Source: CALJFL01 sp036961205
GTDB taxonomy: Bacteria; Pseudomonadota; Gammaproteobacteria; Pseudomonadales; Halieaceae
Assembly: GCA_036961205.1 (NCBI GenBank)
Contig: JBALVI010000006.1
Span: 62,001-126,000, forward strand
Length of the DNA stretch: 64,000 nt
Direction of reading: 5' to 3'
The notes under the pieces are model-generated. The model had not been told where the DNA came from. It did no database searches and was given only the letters and a program-made list of their open reading frames with translations. The position numbers were made by a program, and so were the translations under genes. Positions 18,201-26,227 of the stretch are shown here, piece after piece. Each line of letters starts with the position of its first letter. The first letter of the stretch is position 1.

Positions 18201-19265
18201 CTACATCGTGCGCCTGGCCAAATCATTCAGGCGCTGTTCGGCTTCCAGTACAATGCGGTCAACGAGTTCCCGGCAACTGAGTAATTCATCAATCACGCCA
18301 GCTACCTGCCCACTGGGAAGTACGCCTAAGGCAGGCTCACCATCTACCATCGCCTTCTGAATAATCATCGGGGCATTAGCCGACATAATGGCCTGTGCCG
18401 CAGTCATATCATCGTCTTTACCCATGGCCACCGCTGACTTCAGCAAGCCGAGCAAAGTCGCACCTGTATGCTTGCGGAAGGCCAGGCCATTGCGCAGAGC
18501 AATTATCAGCTTGCGCAAGGTGCCAGCTTTTTCCAGTTCGAGAAGTAACTCGTTACTGATCATACGCTGGGGTAAGCCATCCATAGCTCTCGATACAATG
18601 ATGCTGCCCGGGTTATCGCAATCCAGATAACGCTGCAGTGTTTCCCTTGGTACCGGGCTTTCCTCGGTCATCAAAAACCGGGTACCCATGGCAATGCCGT
18701 CGGCTCCCCAGGCGAGTGCTGCGGTCAATCCGCGACCGTCCTTAAACCCACCGGCAGCAACTACCGGAACCTTATCTCCTACGGCTGTAATCACCTGGGG
18801 AATTAACAGCGTCGTTGGAATCGCACCGGTATGTCCGCCGCCCTCACCACCTTGTACGGTGACAATATCAGCGCCCAGTTCCACCGCTTTGATCGCATGT
18901 TTGGGCAAGCCCACCGTGGGCATGCAAATGACCCCCGCGGCTTTCAAGCGTGAAATAAACTCAGGTCCGGGTGAGCGTGAGTAACTGACCGCCCGCACGC
19001 CGTGGCGAATGACCATGTCGACAACATCGGCCGCGTTAGGCTGATACATGTGGAAATTAACCCCGAAAGGCTTGTCGGTAAGCGCCTTCACCCGCAGGAT
19101 ATTCGGCTCCATCTCATCGGCGGGGATGGTGGCACCAGCCAAAAATCCAAAGGCTCCCGCATTGCAACTACCGGCCACCAGCGTCGGATCTGAGACCCAA
19201 CCCATGGCTGTTTGCACGATGGGATACTGGCATCCGAGCTTTTCTGTCAGGCGTGTTTTTAGCAT
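18201..19265 (-). CDS. ipdC: Flavin-dependent IpdC, nitronate-monooxygenase family (steroid C/D-ring pathway)
   Basis: FMN-binding TIM-barrel protein of 354 residues in the 2-nitropropane dioxygenase/enoyl-reductase group. It has PIVQTAMGWVSDPTLVAG near the start, VQGGEGGGHTGAIPTTLLIP (phosphate and catalytic His region), VVAAGGFKDGRGLTAALAWG and ADGIAMGTRFLMTEESPV. Length and gene order ipdA-ipdB-ipdC-echA20 match the actinobacterial IPD cluster, where IpdC is proposed to act on the 5-oxo intermediate before ring opening. It ends 41 bp before the GTG upstream of echA20. Confidence 0.85.
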   Translation of the reverse strand: MLKTRLTEKLGCQYPIVQTAMGWVSDPTLVAGSCNAGAFGFLAGATIPADEMEPNILRVKALTDKPFGVNFHMYQPNAADVVDMVIRHGVRAVSYSRSPGPEFISRLKAAGVICMPTVGLPKHAIKAVELGADIVTVQGGEGGGHTGAIPTTLLIPQVITAVGDKVPVVAAGGFKDGRGLTAALAWGADGIAMGTRFLMTEESPVPRETLQRYLDCDNPGSIIVSRAMDGLPQRMISNELLLELEKAGTLRKLIIALRNGLAFRKHTGATLLGLLKSAVAMGKDDDMTAAQAIMSANAPMIIQKAMVDGEPALGVLPSGQVAGVIDELLSCRELVDRIVLEAEQRLNDLARRTM

Positions 19266-19276
19266 GCTGTATGGCC

Positions 19277-20077
19277 TCAGGACCTGTCGCCAGCGGGGTT
19301 ATCTCTAATCTGCTGCGCTCTGACATTGTGTGGGTCAAGCGCGGCAATAATATCCATCTGCTCGACCGTGGGCGCAGCGGTTATCGGCACATCCTGCGGG
19401 ACATACACGGGATACGCGGTATTCTCCTGTACTTGCTCCGCCGTCACTCCCGGATGCAATGAACAGAGACGGATCTGGTAATCGGGGCCACCAAAGTCCA
19501 TGACACAGAGATCGGTTATTACACGGCGGATATCGATATCGTCTAGCGAGTGCCCTTTGGGTAAGCGCCCAGGGTTGTAGCCAACGGAAGACACAAAGTC
19601 ACACTCACCTTCCATAAATACTCGGGTATTGTGGGATGGCACGAAAAAGCTGTTGGGGTGAGAGATCGAGTTTCCCGGAAATCCCCGCGCTCCAAGCATC
19701 ATCACCTTGGGCTTGTCGTAACTGCCGCCCAGGGCCGATGTGTTTGACTGACCAAATTTATCGATTTGGGTGGGGCCCAGCATGGCGTGACGGTGGCCAC
19801 TCCAAACGTTGTCAAAAATTCGGGAAAAGCCCATCCAACTCTCGTTGGCTTGAACGAAGTCAGCATCCCGAGGGCCAAGGGGATTGGGCTCGCTGAGCAT
19901 ATACGCTTCAGAATCTGTCATCATCATGTCGGGACTAAAGGTTTTCATCGCCAGGCTGGCTGCCAGCCGGGGAATAACGCCAATTCCGCTGGCCAGTACC
20001 TCGCCGTCATCGCGAAATGCCTCGCTCGCGGCGACTATGCACAATTCCGCCAGCGTGTAAGTTGTTGCTGTTGTCAT
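19277..20077 (-). CDS. ipdB: Ring-C hydrolase beta subunit IpdB
   Basis: CoA-transferase-fold protein of 266 residues. IpdAB hydrolyses (retro-Claisen) the last steroid ring of the CoA ester COCHEA-CoA instead of transferring CoA. Supporting segments are SGIGVIPRLAASLAMKTFSP, LGPTQIDKFGQSNTSALGG and LGARGFPGNSISHPNSFFVP, which fit the IpdB subgroup. It lies 20 bp after ipdA and has GGGAGAGGATAAG upstream of the ATG. Both subunits are present and adjacent, as required for the heterotetramer. Confidence 0.88.
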   Translation of the reverse strand: MTTATTYTLAELCIVAASEAFRDDGEVLASGIGVIPRLAASLAMKTFSPDMMMTDSEAYMLSEPNPLGPRDADFVQANESWMGFSRIFDNVWSGHRHAMLGPTQIDKFGQSNTSALGGSYDKPKVMMLGARGFPGNSISHPNSFFVPSHNTRVFMEGECDFVSSVGYNPGRLPKGHSLDDIDIRRVITDLCVMDFGGPDYQIRLCSLHPGVTAEQVQENTAYPVYVPQDVPITAAPTVEQMDIIAALDPHNVRAQQIRDNPAGDRS

Positions 20078-20097
20078 TTACTTATCCTCTCCCTGAC

Positions 20098-20973
20098 TCA
20101 ATACACTGGTAATTGGATGGCGCGGATTGCCTCGAGGCCACCCACATTGTCCTGATACTCCTGCTCGTTGCTGCCCAGGAATCGGTCCAGGTAACCATTG
20201 AATCCAGCCTCGTCCTTGGCCGAAGCACAGTACGCCTTGAAATGTGGCACGTCGAAACCGTACAGCGGATTACAGGAGCTGGGATGCGCACCGCCGGGGA
20301 TAGCGACCACCCCGGTGGTTGCTGACCGCTCCCAATGCACCATACGAGCCTGGCTAGGATCGTTAAAAAAACTGCTCTCAACCAACTCATCGCAGGACAC
20401 AAATGTTTTCTGGGCTGCCCGGGCAAACCAGTCATCCATATAATGGTCTGGTCCGGCTATCTGACAGACGCCGCGCTGATCTGCACGATCTACGTGAAGG
20501 AGTGAAGCATCAAGTTTCAACGCCGGCATTGCCACCCACTCCTTATCGTCATAGGGGCTATCAACCACTTTGATGTCCGGATTTTTAGCCACGATGTCAG
20601 TACCCAAACCCACCTGGGTGGGAATAAACGGCAGGCCCCAAGCAGCAGCACGCAGGCCCAGAAGCATCATGCCTTCATCAATTTCCATCACCTCAATGGC
20701 TCCGGTCTGGCGAGCGTTGCGAAAGTGGGGCTCCAGCGGAATAAAATCCAGCGAAACAAAAGCGAAAACTACTTTGCGTACTTTCCCTGCTGCGCACAGC
20801 ATCCCCACATCTGCGCCACCATAAGCTACGACGGTAAGGTCTTTGAGGTCGGAACGCAGAATTTCCCGGATCAGCGCCATCGGCTTGCGGCGTGGCCCCC
20901 ACCCCCCAATGCCGAGGGTCATTCCATTCTCTAACTGCGCCACTACTTCAGTAGCGGTCATTCTCTTGTCCAT
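20098..20973 (-). CDS. ipdA: Ring-C hydrolase alpha subunit IpdA
   Basis: CoA-transferase-family alpha subunit of 291 residues, the same length as mycobacterial IpdA (Rv3551). Landmarks are MTLGIGGWGPRRKPMALIRE, VVAYGGADVGMLCAAGKV, EPHFRNARQTGAIEVMEIDEG and GLPFIPTQVGLGTDI. ATG at 20973 was chosen for GGAG six bases upstream; a TTG directly before it is a weaker option. With IpdB it opens ring C. The gene follows the second Lrp gene after about 30 bp, a gap that holds the inverted repeat at 20985-21005. Confidence 0.9.
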   Translation of the reverse strand: MDKRMTATEVVAQLENGMTLGIGGWGPRRKPMALIREILRSDLKDLTVVAYGGADVGMLCAAGKVRKVVFAFVSLDFIPLEPHFRNARQTGAIEVMEIDEGMMLLGLRAAAWGLPFIPTQVGLGTDIVAKNPDIKVVDSPYDDKEWVAMPALKLDASLLHVDRADQRGVCQIAGPDHYMDDWFARAAQKTFVSCDELVESSFFNDPSQARMVHWERSATTGVVAIPGGAHPSSCNPLYGFDVPHFKAYCASAKDEAGFNGYLDRFLGSNEQEYQDNVGGLEAIRAIQLPVY

Positions 20974-20984
20974 CAACTTCTCCT

Positions 20985-21005
20985 GTGCGAATCAACGAAT
21001 CGCAC
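20985..21005. promoter_or_regulatory. Imperfect inverted repeat upstream of ipdA
   Basis: GTGCGAATC and GAATCGCAC flank three bases (AAC) and pair with one mismatch. It lies between the second Lrp gene and ipdA, 12 bp before the ipdA start codon. It may be a weak hairpin or an operator half for the adjacent Lrp-type regulators. Sequence only; no function shown. Confidence 0.3.
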
Positions 21006-21472
21006 TAACTTACAATCCGCGCCATGCGATAGTCGTGTTTCACAAAATTAACTCCCAGGGTGCTCTCACTTCGACGCACCCCCGGTACACTGTTGATTCG
21101 ATGCGCAATAAATTCTGCAAGATGCTCAGTGCTGCGCACCATGGTGATGGCTAGAATATCGGCGCGCCCCAACATCACCGCCACGAATCCCAGTTCCTGC
21201 ACACCTGCCAAAGTCTTCGCCACTGTCTGAGCTTGATCGCTGCGCTCCACCTCAATCCAGATATAGGCCAGAATTGCGTCCTGAAAGCGGTCGATATTGG
21301 TGACCGCAGTTATGCGCACCTGCTTTTCCTGCTCCATGCGCTTGATTCGCGCCCTCACTGTGCCTTCGGTGACACCAACCACGCTTGCCACCTGGCCGTT
21401 ACTGGTACGGGCATCTTTGGCAAGTACGGAAACGATTGCCGTATCAATTTCGTCGAGTCTACGCCGGCTCAT
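21005..21472 (-). CDS. Lrp/AsnC-family transcriptional regulator (second of a tandem pair)
   Basis: Regulator of 155 residues from the chosen ATG: N-terminal winged helix-turn-helix (LDEIDTAIVSVLAKDARTSN, GVTEGTVRARIKRME) and C-terminal RAM/AsnC ligand domain (QDAILAYIWIEVERSD, LGFVAVMLGRADILAITMV). The ATG at 21472 lies within the last codons of the preceding Lrp gene (14-bp overlap); an upstream in-frame start (21508) would overlap more. It sits inside the steroid operon, so it probably responds to a pathway CoA ester or acid. Ligand unknown. Confidence 0.88.
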   Translation of the reverse strand: MSRRRLDEIDTAIVSVLAKDARTSNGQVASVVGVTEGTVRARIKRMEQEKQVRITAVTNIDRFQDAILAYIWIEVERSDQAQTVAKTLAGVQELGFVAVMLGRADILAITMVRSTEHLAEFIAHRINSVPGVRRSESTLGVNFVKHDYRMARIVS

Positions 21473-21962
21473 AAAACGGCACCCAGTCAGGTTGATTCTT
21501 GAGTACATCCACCGCCAGCGCCGGGGTCAATCGCTTCACCCCGGAAATTCTTGCCAGAGTGTCAGCAAGCAGCGTATTGAGCGCCGGCGGATCTTCCGCC
21601 ACCACCAAAATCTCTATGTCCTGAGCGCCTATAGCAACATTCACCGAGAACACCTCTGGCACGGCTGCCAAATCTCCTGCCACTTCTTCTGGTGAGCGAC
21701 CTTCAACCTGAACGCCCACCGCCAGTAACATACCGTAGCCCGCAGCCTCGATATCAGTGACCGCAACGACGCGCATGGTATTGGATTCTTCCAGCCTACG
21801 TACTCGAGCGCGCACGGTTGCCTCGGTAATACCCAGTTCTCTAGCGATAGCGCGGTAGGGCATACGACCATCTGACCGCAGCAGTCGGATAACGCCCTTG
21901 TCGATCTCATCCAGGTCTACAGGAAAATTATCTGCCTCGGTCACATCGACAAGCTGATTCAC
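21459..21962 (-). CDS. Lrp/AsnC-family transcriptional regulator (first of a tandem pair)
   Basis: Regulator of 167 residues: winged helix (LDEIDKGVIRLLRSDGRMPY, GITEATVRARVRRLEES) and AsnC ligand domain (GMLLAVGVQVEGRSPEEVAG, GAQDIEILVVAEDP). It starts at GTG within GTGA, overlapping the fadD3 stop by 4 bp, and overlaps the next Lrp gene. The pair share the same fold but are clearly diverged, so they may form a heteromer. Actinobacterial HIP clusters use the TetR repressor KstR2; none is seen in this cluster. Confidence 0.88.
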   Translation of the reverse strand: MNQLVDVTEADNFPVDLDEIDKGVIRLLRSDGRMPYRAIARELGITEATVRARVRRLEESNTMRVVAVTDIEAAGYGMLLAVGVQVEGRSPEEVAGDLAAVPEVFSVNVAIGAQDIEILVVAEDPPALNTLLADTLARISGVKRLTPALAVDVLKNQPDWVPFYEPA

Positions 21963-23542
21963 GGGTTCTCTCCTACAGCCTGCGCACGCAGCTCAGTTTT
22001 CAACACTTTGCCGCTGGCATTCATTGGCAGAGCAGTGACAAATTCAACAGACCTTGGCACTTTATAATTCGCCATATTGTCACGACACCATGCCATCACC
22101 GCGTGCTCGTCCAGAGTCGCTCCGGCAGCGAGCACCAGATAGGCCCGAGCCACCTCCCCCATTCGTTCATCGGCAACACCAATGACAGCCGCGCGGGCAA
22201 CACCCGGCATACTGCATAACGCATTCTCTATTTCTGCCGGGTAGCAGTTAAATCCTCCGACAATGAACATATCCTTAATACGGTCGGTGATCTGCACATA
22301 ACCGTCGCCATCCATTACGCCAACATCTCCCGTCTTCAGCCAACCATCTTCGGTAATGGTTTCTGCAGTGGCCTGCGGATTGTTCAAATAACCCGCCATT
22401 ACGTTGAAGCCACGGCACCAAATTTCGCCGGCGCTACCGGCAGTCACCGTATTGCCGTCGCTGTCGACACATTTCATCTCAACACCATTCATTGCTTTTC
22501 CGGATGAATGAGAAATACGTTCAGCGCTATCGTCTGCCCGGCACATAGACACCACACCACAGCTCTCAGTCAATCCGTATGCGGTGAGCACGACTTCGAA
22601 TCCGAGAACTTCTCGCATCTGCTCCACCAGTGCCACCGGTACCGGCGCTGCGCCCGTGACTGCGAGACGCAAGCTACTGAGATCATATTTTTCACGTTCG
22701 GGGTGCGCTAACAGAGATTGATAGATCGTGGGTGGACCGGGAATCATTGACACCCGGTCTCTGGCAATCTGCACTAGCACCTGGTCGAGATCGAAATTCT
22801 TGACCGGTAGTATGTGAGCGCCGCGGATGATCGATGCCAGCCACCCCGCCTTATAGCCAAAGGAATGGAAAAAGGGGTTGATGATCAGATAGTTATCGTC
22901 CGCCCTGAGCCCTACTGTAGCGCTCCATTCGGCGAACACACGAATATTCTGTCGGTGGCGCGTGACCACACCTTTCGGAGCACCGGTGGTGCCAGAGGTA
23001 AAAAGTATATCCAATGTGTCTTCTGGGGAGAGCGCAGCTTCGCGGGCGTCTACTTCGCTATCGGCCACGGCAGATCCGCTGTCGAGGAAAGACTGCCAGG
23101 ACGTCGTGCCATCAGCGTGCCCGGATAGCATGACAATTTTTTCCAGAACGCCGCAGTCCTGATCACGCAAAAGGTCCGGGTAGCTGACATCGAGGAAATC
23201 ACTGACGGTGAACAGGAACCTGGCGCCACTGGTCCTTAGGATATAGGCCGCCTCGGGACCCTTAAGGCGCGTATTCAGGGGCACCAATACGCCGCCAACA
23301 CTTTGAGCGCCTACCGCCGCAATTATCCATTGATAGATGTTCGGGGCCCAGATGCCAACGCGATCACCAGCAACGAGGCCGGCCGCTATGAACGCGGCCG
23401 CAGATTTCCGCCGGGCCGCTTCCAGATCAACAAAGCTCAGGCTTACATCGCCATCGGTAATGGCAATTTTGGCGCCGTAGCATGCAGCCGCGCAGCGCAC
23501 CAATTCTGGCAGCGTTGTAGCATCAGCGGGCGATTCAGGCAT
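21959..23542 (-). CDS. fadD3: HIP-CoA ligase FadD3-like
   Basis: AMP-forming acyl-CoA ligase of 527 residues, the entry enzyme that activates the steroid-derived indanedione propionate (HIP). Motifs are FTSGTTGAPKGVV (P-loop), INPFFHSFGYKAGWLASI, GPPTIYQSLLAHPE, LTAYGLTESCGVVSMCRADD, TGDVGVMDGDGYVQITDR and the terminal NASGKVLKTELR Lys. NPFFHSFGYKAG and MIPGPPTIYQSLL match FadD3 (Rv3561) closely. ATG at 23542 is preferred over an in-frame TTG at 23554. First gene of the cluster, so its upstream palindrome may control the whole operon. Confidence 0.87.
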   Translation of the reverse strand: MPESPADATTLPELVRCAAACYGAKIAITDGDVSLSFVDLEAARRKSAAAFIAAGLVAGDRVGIWAPNIYQWIIAAVGAQSVGGVLVPLNTRLKGPEAAYILRTSGARFLFTVSDFLDVSYPDLLRDQDCGVLEKIVMLSGHADGTTSWQSFLDSGSAVADSEVDAREAALSPEDTLDILFTSGTTGAPKGVVTRHRQNIRVFAEWSATVGLRADDNYLIINPFFHSFGYKAGWLASIIRGAHILPVKNFDLDQVLVQIARDRVSMIPGPPTIYQSLLAHPEREKYDLSSLRLAVTGAAPVPVALVEQMREVLGFEVVLTAYGLTESCGVVSMCRADDSAERISHSSGKAMNGVEMKCVDSDGNTVTAGSAGEIWCRGFNVMAGYLNNPQATAETITEDGWLKTGDVGVMDGDGYVQITDRIKDMFIVGGFNCYPAEIENALCSMPGVARAAVIGVADERMGEVARAYLVLAAGATLDEHAVMAWCRDNMANYKVPRSVEFVTALPMNASGKVLKTELRAQAVGENP

Positions 23543-23599
23543 GGCGGGGTCCAAATGAGTTCAGACCCCCAGACTAGGCCCTCACTGGCGCCCAAAGCA

Positions 23600-23641
23600 A
23601 CACTATTCGTAGTATGTTGTGACAATAACTACGAATAGTGT
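23600..23641. promoter_or_regulatory. 14-bp perfect inverted repeat upstream of fadD3, candidate operator
   Basis: ACACTATTCGTAGT (23600-23613) and its exact complement (23628-23641) are separated by 14 bases that contain a smaller TTGT-G-ACAA dyad. It lies 58 bp upstream of the fadD3 ATG and downstream of the preceding ligase gene. No T-tract follows on either strand, so an operator fits better than an intrinsic terminator. The regulator could be one of the two Lrp proteins of the operon; that is inference. Confidence 0.55.
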
Positions 23642-23692
23642 GAATATTTATAGTGATACCTCTCAATCTGGGGATTGTGAGGCAGCCAAAGG

Positions 23693-25333
23693 CTACTTAG
23701 CCGGCGCTTCCGGGAAGCTGTAATCTTTGAAAGCTTCACGTAACTTCACCTTCTGCACCTTACCTGTTGCCGTGTGCGGTAGCTCGTCGACAAATTCAAC
23801 GGCTTCCGGAATCCACCATTTGGCGATTCGGCCGTCAAAAAAGGCCAGCATCTCTTCCTGAGTCAGCTCCGAAGCGTCCGCAGAACGCACCACAATCAGT
23901 AACGGACGTTCACTCCATCGCGGGTGGTAATGACCAATAACTGCAGCCTCTGCCACGCCCGGATGACCCATGGCGGTATTTTCCACTTCGATGGACGATA
24001 TCCACTCGCCGCCGGACTTGATCACATCCTTGGTGCGGTCGGTGATGGCCATATAGCCTTCGGGGTCGATGGTGGCGACATCGCCTGTTTCAAACCAACC
24101 GGGCTCGCTATGAGCGTCGGATCCTTCCAATTGGTAATAGCTTGAACAGATCCAGGGGCCTCTCACTTTCAAAGACCCGAAAGCCACTCCGTCCCAGGGT
24201 AGTTCTTCGCCCTCGTCATCGACAATCTTGATCTCCACCCCAAATATCGTACGTCCGGCTTTTAGACGAAGCTTGTCGTAGGTTTCTTTATCGTAATCGC
24301 CGGCTGAGTTAGCGCTGGCATTGACCGTACCGAGAGGGCTCATTTCGGTCATTCCCCAACCCACTCTGGACTCAACGCCATAGGTATCAAAATCTTCCAT
24401 GATCGACAGAGGGCATGCGGCACCACCAACAATGATGCGCTGTAATGATTCCACTCGCTGGCCACTGGATTTCAGGTAAGCCAACAGACCCAACCACACC
24501 GTGGGAACGCCCGCAGATAAAGTTACTTTTTCCTCGTTGATCAAGGCGGCCAGCGTGGGGCCGTCGCCCATCTTGTTACCGGGGAACACCAATTTCGCGC
24601 CCGCCATAGGACAGGCATAAGGATTGCCCCAGGCGTTGACGTGAAACATGGGCACTATCGGCAGCACCACATCCTGCGCGGACAGACCCAGGGCGTCCGG
24701 CATCATGCTGGCATAGGCATGAATCATGGTGGAGCGATGGGAATACAGCACACCCTTGGGGTTGCCAGTGGTTCCCGACGTATAGCAAAGAGCGCAAGCG
24801 GATCTTTCATCGAGCTCGGGCCATGCAAAGTCCGGCGCGGCGCCCGCCAGCAACGCTTCATAACAATGGACATTGGCGAGTGCGGTCTCTGGCATATGCG
24901 CGGCATCGGTTAGAACTACCCAGCCTTTTACCCCGGGACAGGCCTCACTGATGGCCTCTACTAACGGCATAAAATCCGGATCCAGAAAAACGTACTGATC
25001 CTCGGCATGATTGATAATGTAGGAGATCTGCTCTGGAAATAATCGCGGATTGACCGTGTGGCAGACGTAGCCACTACAGGCAGATGCATAATAGGTTTCG
25101 AAATGGCGATAGTCGTTCCACGCCAGAGTCGCAATGCGATCACCCTGTTTTAACTGCCACCCGTCAATAATATTGGCCAACTGTCGCGCGCGAGCAAAAG
25201 CATCTTTGTAGGTATAGCGGTGACGCGGGTTGTCATGCGTAACCGAGACTATCTCTTTGTCGCCGTTTACCCGTTCCGCATGGCGCATGATAGAGGTGAT
25301 AGTAAGTTGTTGATCCATCATAAGACCATTCAT
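23693..25333 (-). CDS. Long-chain fatty-acid/methylthiopropionate-type acyl-CoA ligase (FadD/DmdB family)
   Basis: AMP-forming ligase of 546 residues. The N-terminus (GLMMDQQLTITSIMRHAERV) is typical of the DmdB-like FadD group. Motifs are CYTSGTTGNPKGVLYSHRS, VPMFHVNAWGNPYACPM, GWGMTEMSPLGTV, FETGDVATIDPEGYMAITDR and TATGKVQKVKLRE. Substrate cannot be read from sequence; medium or long fatty acids are the usual ones. It lies 53 bp after the MBL gene on the same strand and just before the steroid cluster. Confidence 0.87.
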   Translation of the reverse strand: MNGLMMDQQLTITSIMRHAERVNGDKEIVSVTHDNPRHRYTYKDAFARARQLANIIDGWQLKQGDRIATLAWNDYRHFETYYASACSGYVCHTVNPRLFPEQISYIINHAEDQYVFLDPDFMPLVEAISEACPGVKGWVVLTDAAHMPETALANVHCYEALLAGAAPDFAWPELDERSACALCYTSGTTGNPKGVLYSHRSTMIHAYASMMPDALGLSAQDVVLPIVPMFHVNAWGNPYACPMAGAKLVFPGNKMGDGPTLAALINEEKVTLSAGVPTVWLGLLAYLKSSGQRVESLQRIIVGGAACPLSIMEDFDTYGVESRVGWGMTEMSPLGTVNASANSAGDYDKETYDKLRLKAGRTIFGVEIKIVDDEGEELPWDGVAFGSLKVRGPWICSSYYQLEGSDAHSEPGWFETGDVATIDPEGYMAITDRTKDVIKSGGEWISSIEVENTAMGHPGVAEAAVIGHYHPRWSERPLLIVVRSADASELTQEEMLAFFDGRIAKWWIPEAVEFVDELPHTATGKVQKVKLREAFKDYSFPEAPAK

Positions 25334-25386
25334 CGTCGTATCCTTTAAGTGTCCAGACTAAATTCAGAGAGTAGCGGGAAAATAGA

Positions 25387-26223
25387 TTATCGCAGCGTAG
25401 CCCAGGTAAGCGCAGCGGAATCACTGACCACTCGCTGCTCCTGCTCCAGTTTGATCAAATGGGCTGTCATTGAGAGCTTCGCCCACTCGTATAGGGATTC
25501 ATCGACATCGTCATAAACCACTTTAACCAGCGCATCCAGGTCACAGCGCCCGAGTTGCTCCAGTCCCGCCAACACCTTGGCCTCCCTACGCAGGCGATGC
25601 GCCACCAGGCCTTTAACTTCACTCACAGAGTCGTCTATCAGTTCACCGTGACCGGGAGCAATGTGGGCTATAGAATATTCCAGCAGCAATTCCAATGACT
25701 CGATGTAGGCCTTCATGTCACCACCGGGAGGCACAATCACGACCGTTGATCCGTTCATAATATGGTCGCCGGCGAAGAGCATACCTTCTTCTTCCAGCAG
25801 GAAACAAAAGTGATTGCTGACGTGCCCGGGAGTATGCAAGGCGCGTAAATTGAACTCGCTGGTGCTGAGCACTTCGTTGTGGCGAATTTCCCAATCAGGT
25901 TGAAAGGTCTCATCCTGAAAGCGATCGTCTGCCGGCTTGGCACCGATCACCTGTGCTCCAGTGGCCTCGGCAACACCTTGCCAGGCGGGGGAATGATCAG
26001 GATGTGTATGGGTGCATACAATCCACCGAATCTGCCCACCCTCAGCTGCTTGCAGAATGGCTTCAATGTGTTGTGGTATTGCCGGGCCGGGATCAATCAC
26101 TGCAATTTCTTTGCTGCCCAGCAAATACGTATTGGTGCCAGCACCCGTCATCGCGCCAGGATTGGGAGCAACCAGGCGCCGAACGAGGCTATTGAGTTGA
26201 AAAGGGACTCCATGTTCCAACAT
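25387..26223 (-). CDS. Metallo-beta-lactamase-fold hydrolase, LACTB2/glyoxalase II-like
   Basis: 278-residue MBL-fold enzyme. Zn ligands lie in THTHPDH, the His of TPGHVSNH, the Asp of FAGDH and the His of APGHGE. A winged-helix-like C-terminal domain (about residues 205-278, VKGLVAHRLRREAKVLAGLE) is as in LACTB2 and related hydrolases. Possible substrates are CoA thioesters or RNA; none can be chosen from sequence. It starts 4 bp after the fabV stop, so the two are co-transcribed. Confidence 0.85.
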   Translation of the reverse strand: MLEHGVPFQLNSLVRRLVAPNPGAMTGAGTNTYLLGSKEIAVIDPGPAIPQHIEAILQAAEGGQIRWIVCTHTHPDHSPAWQGVAEATGAQVIGAKPADDRFQDETFQPDWEIRHNEVLSTSEFNLRALHTPGHVSNHFCFLLEEEGMLFAGDHIMNGSTVVIVPPGGDMKAYIESLELLLEYSIAHIAPGHGELIDDSVSEVKGLVAHRLRREAKVLAGLEQLGRCDLDALVKVVYDDVDESLYEWAKLSMTAHLIKLEQEQRVVSDSAALTWATLR

Positions 26224-26227
26224 GTCG

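Noticed and set aside
23600..23641. Intrinsic terminator of the upstream acyl-CoA ligase gene
   Set aside because: The stem is strong but A/T-rich, has a 14-base loop and no T-tract on either strand, so an operator was preferred. Not fully excluded.
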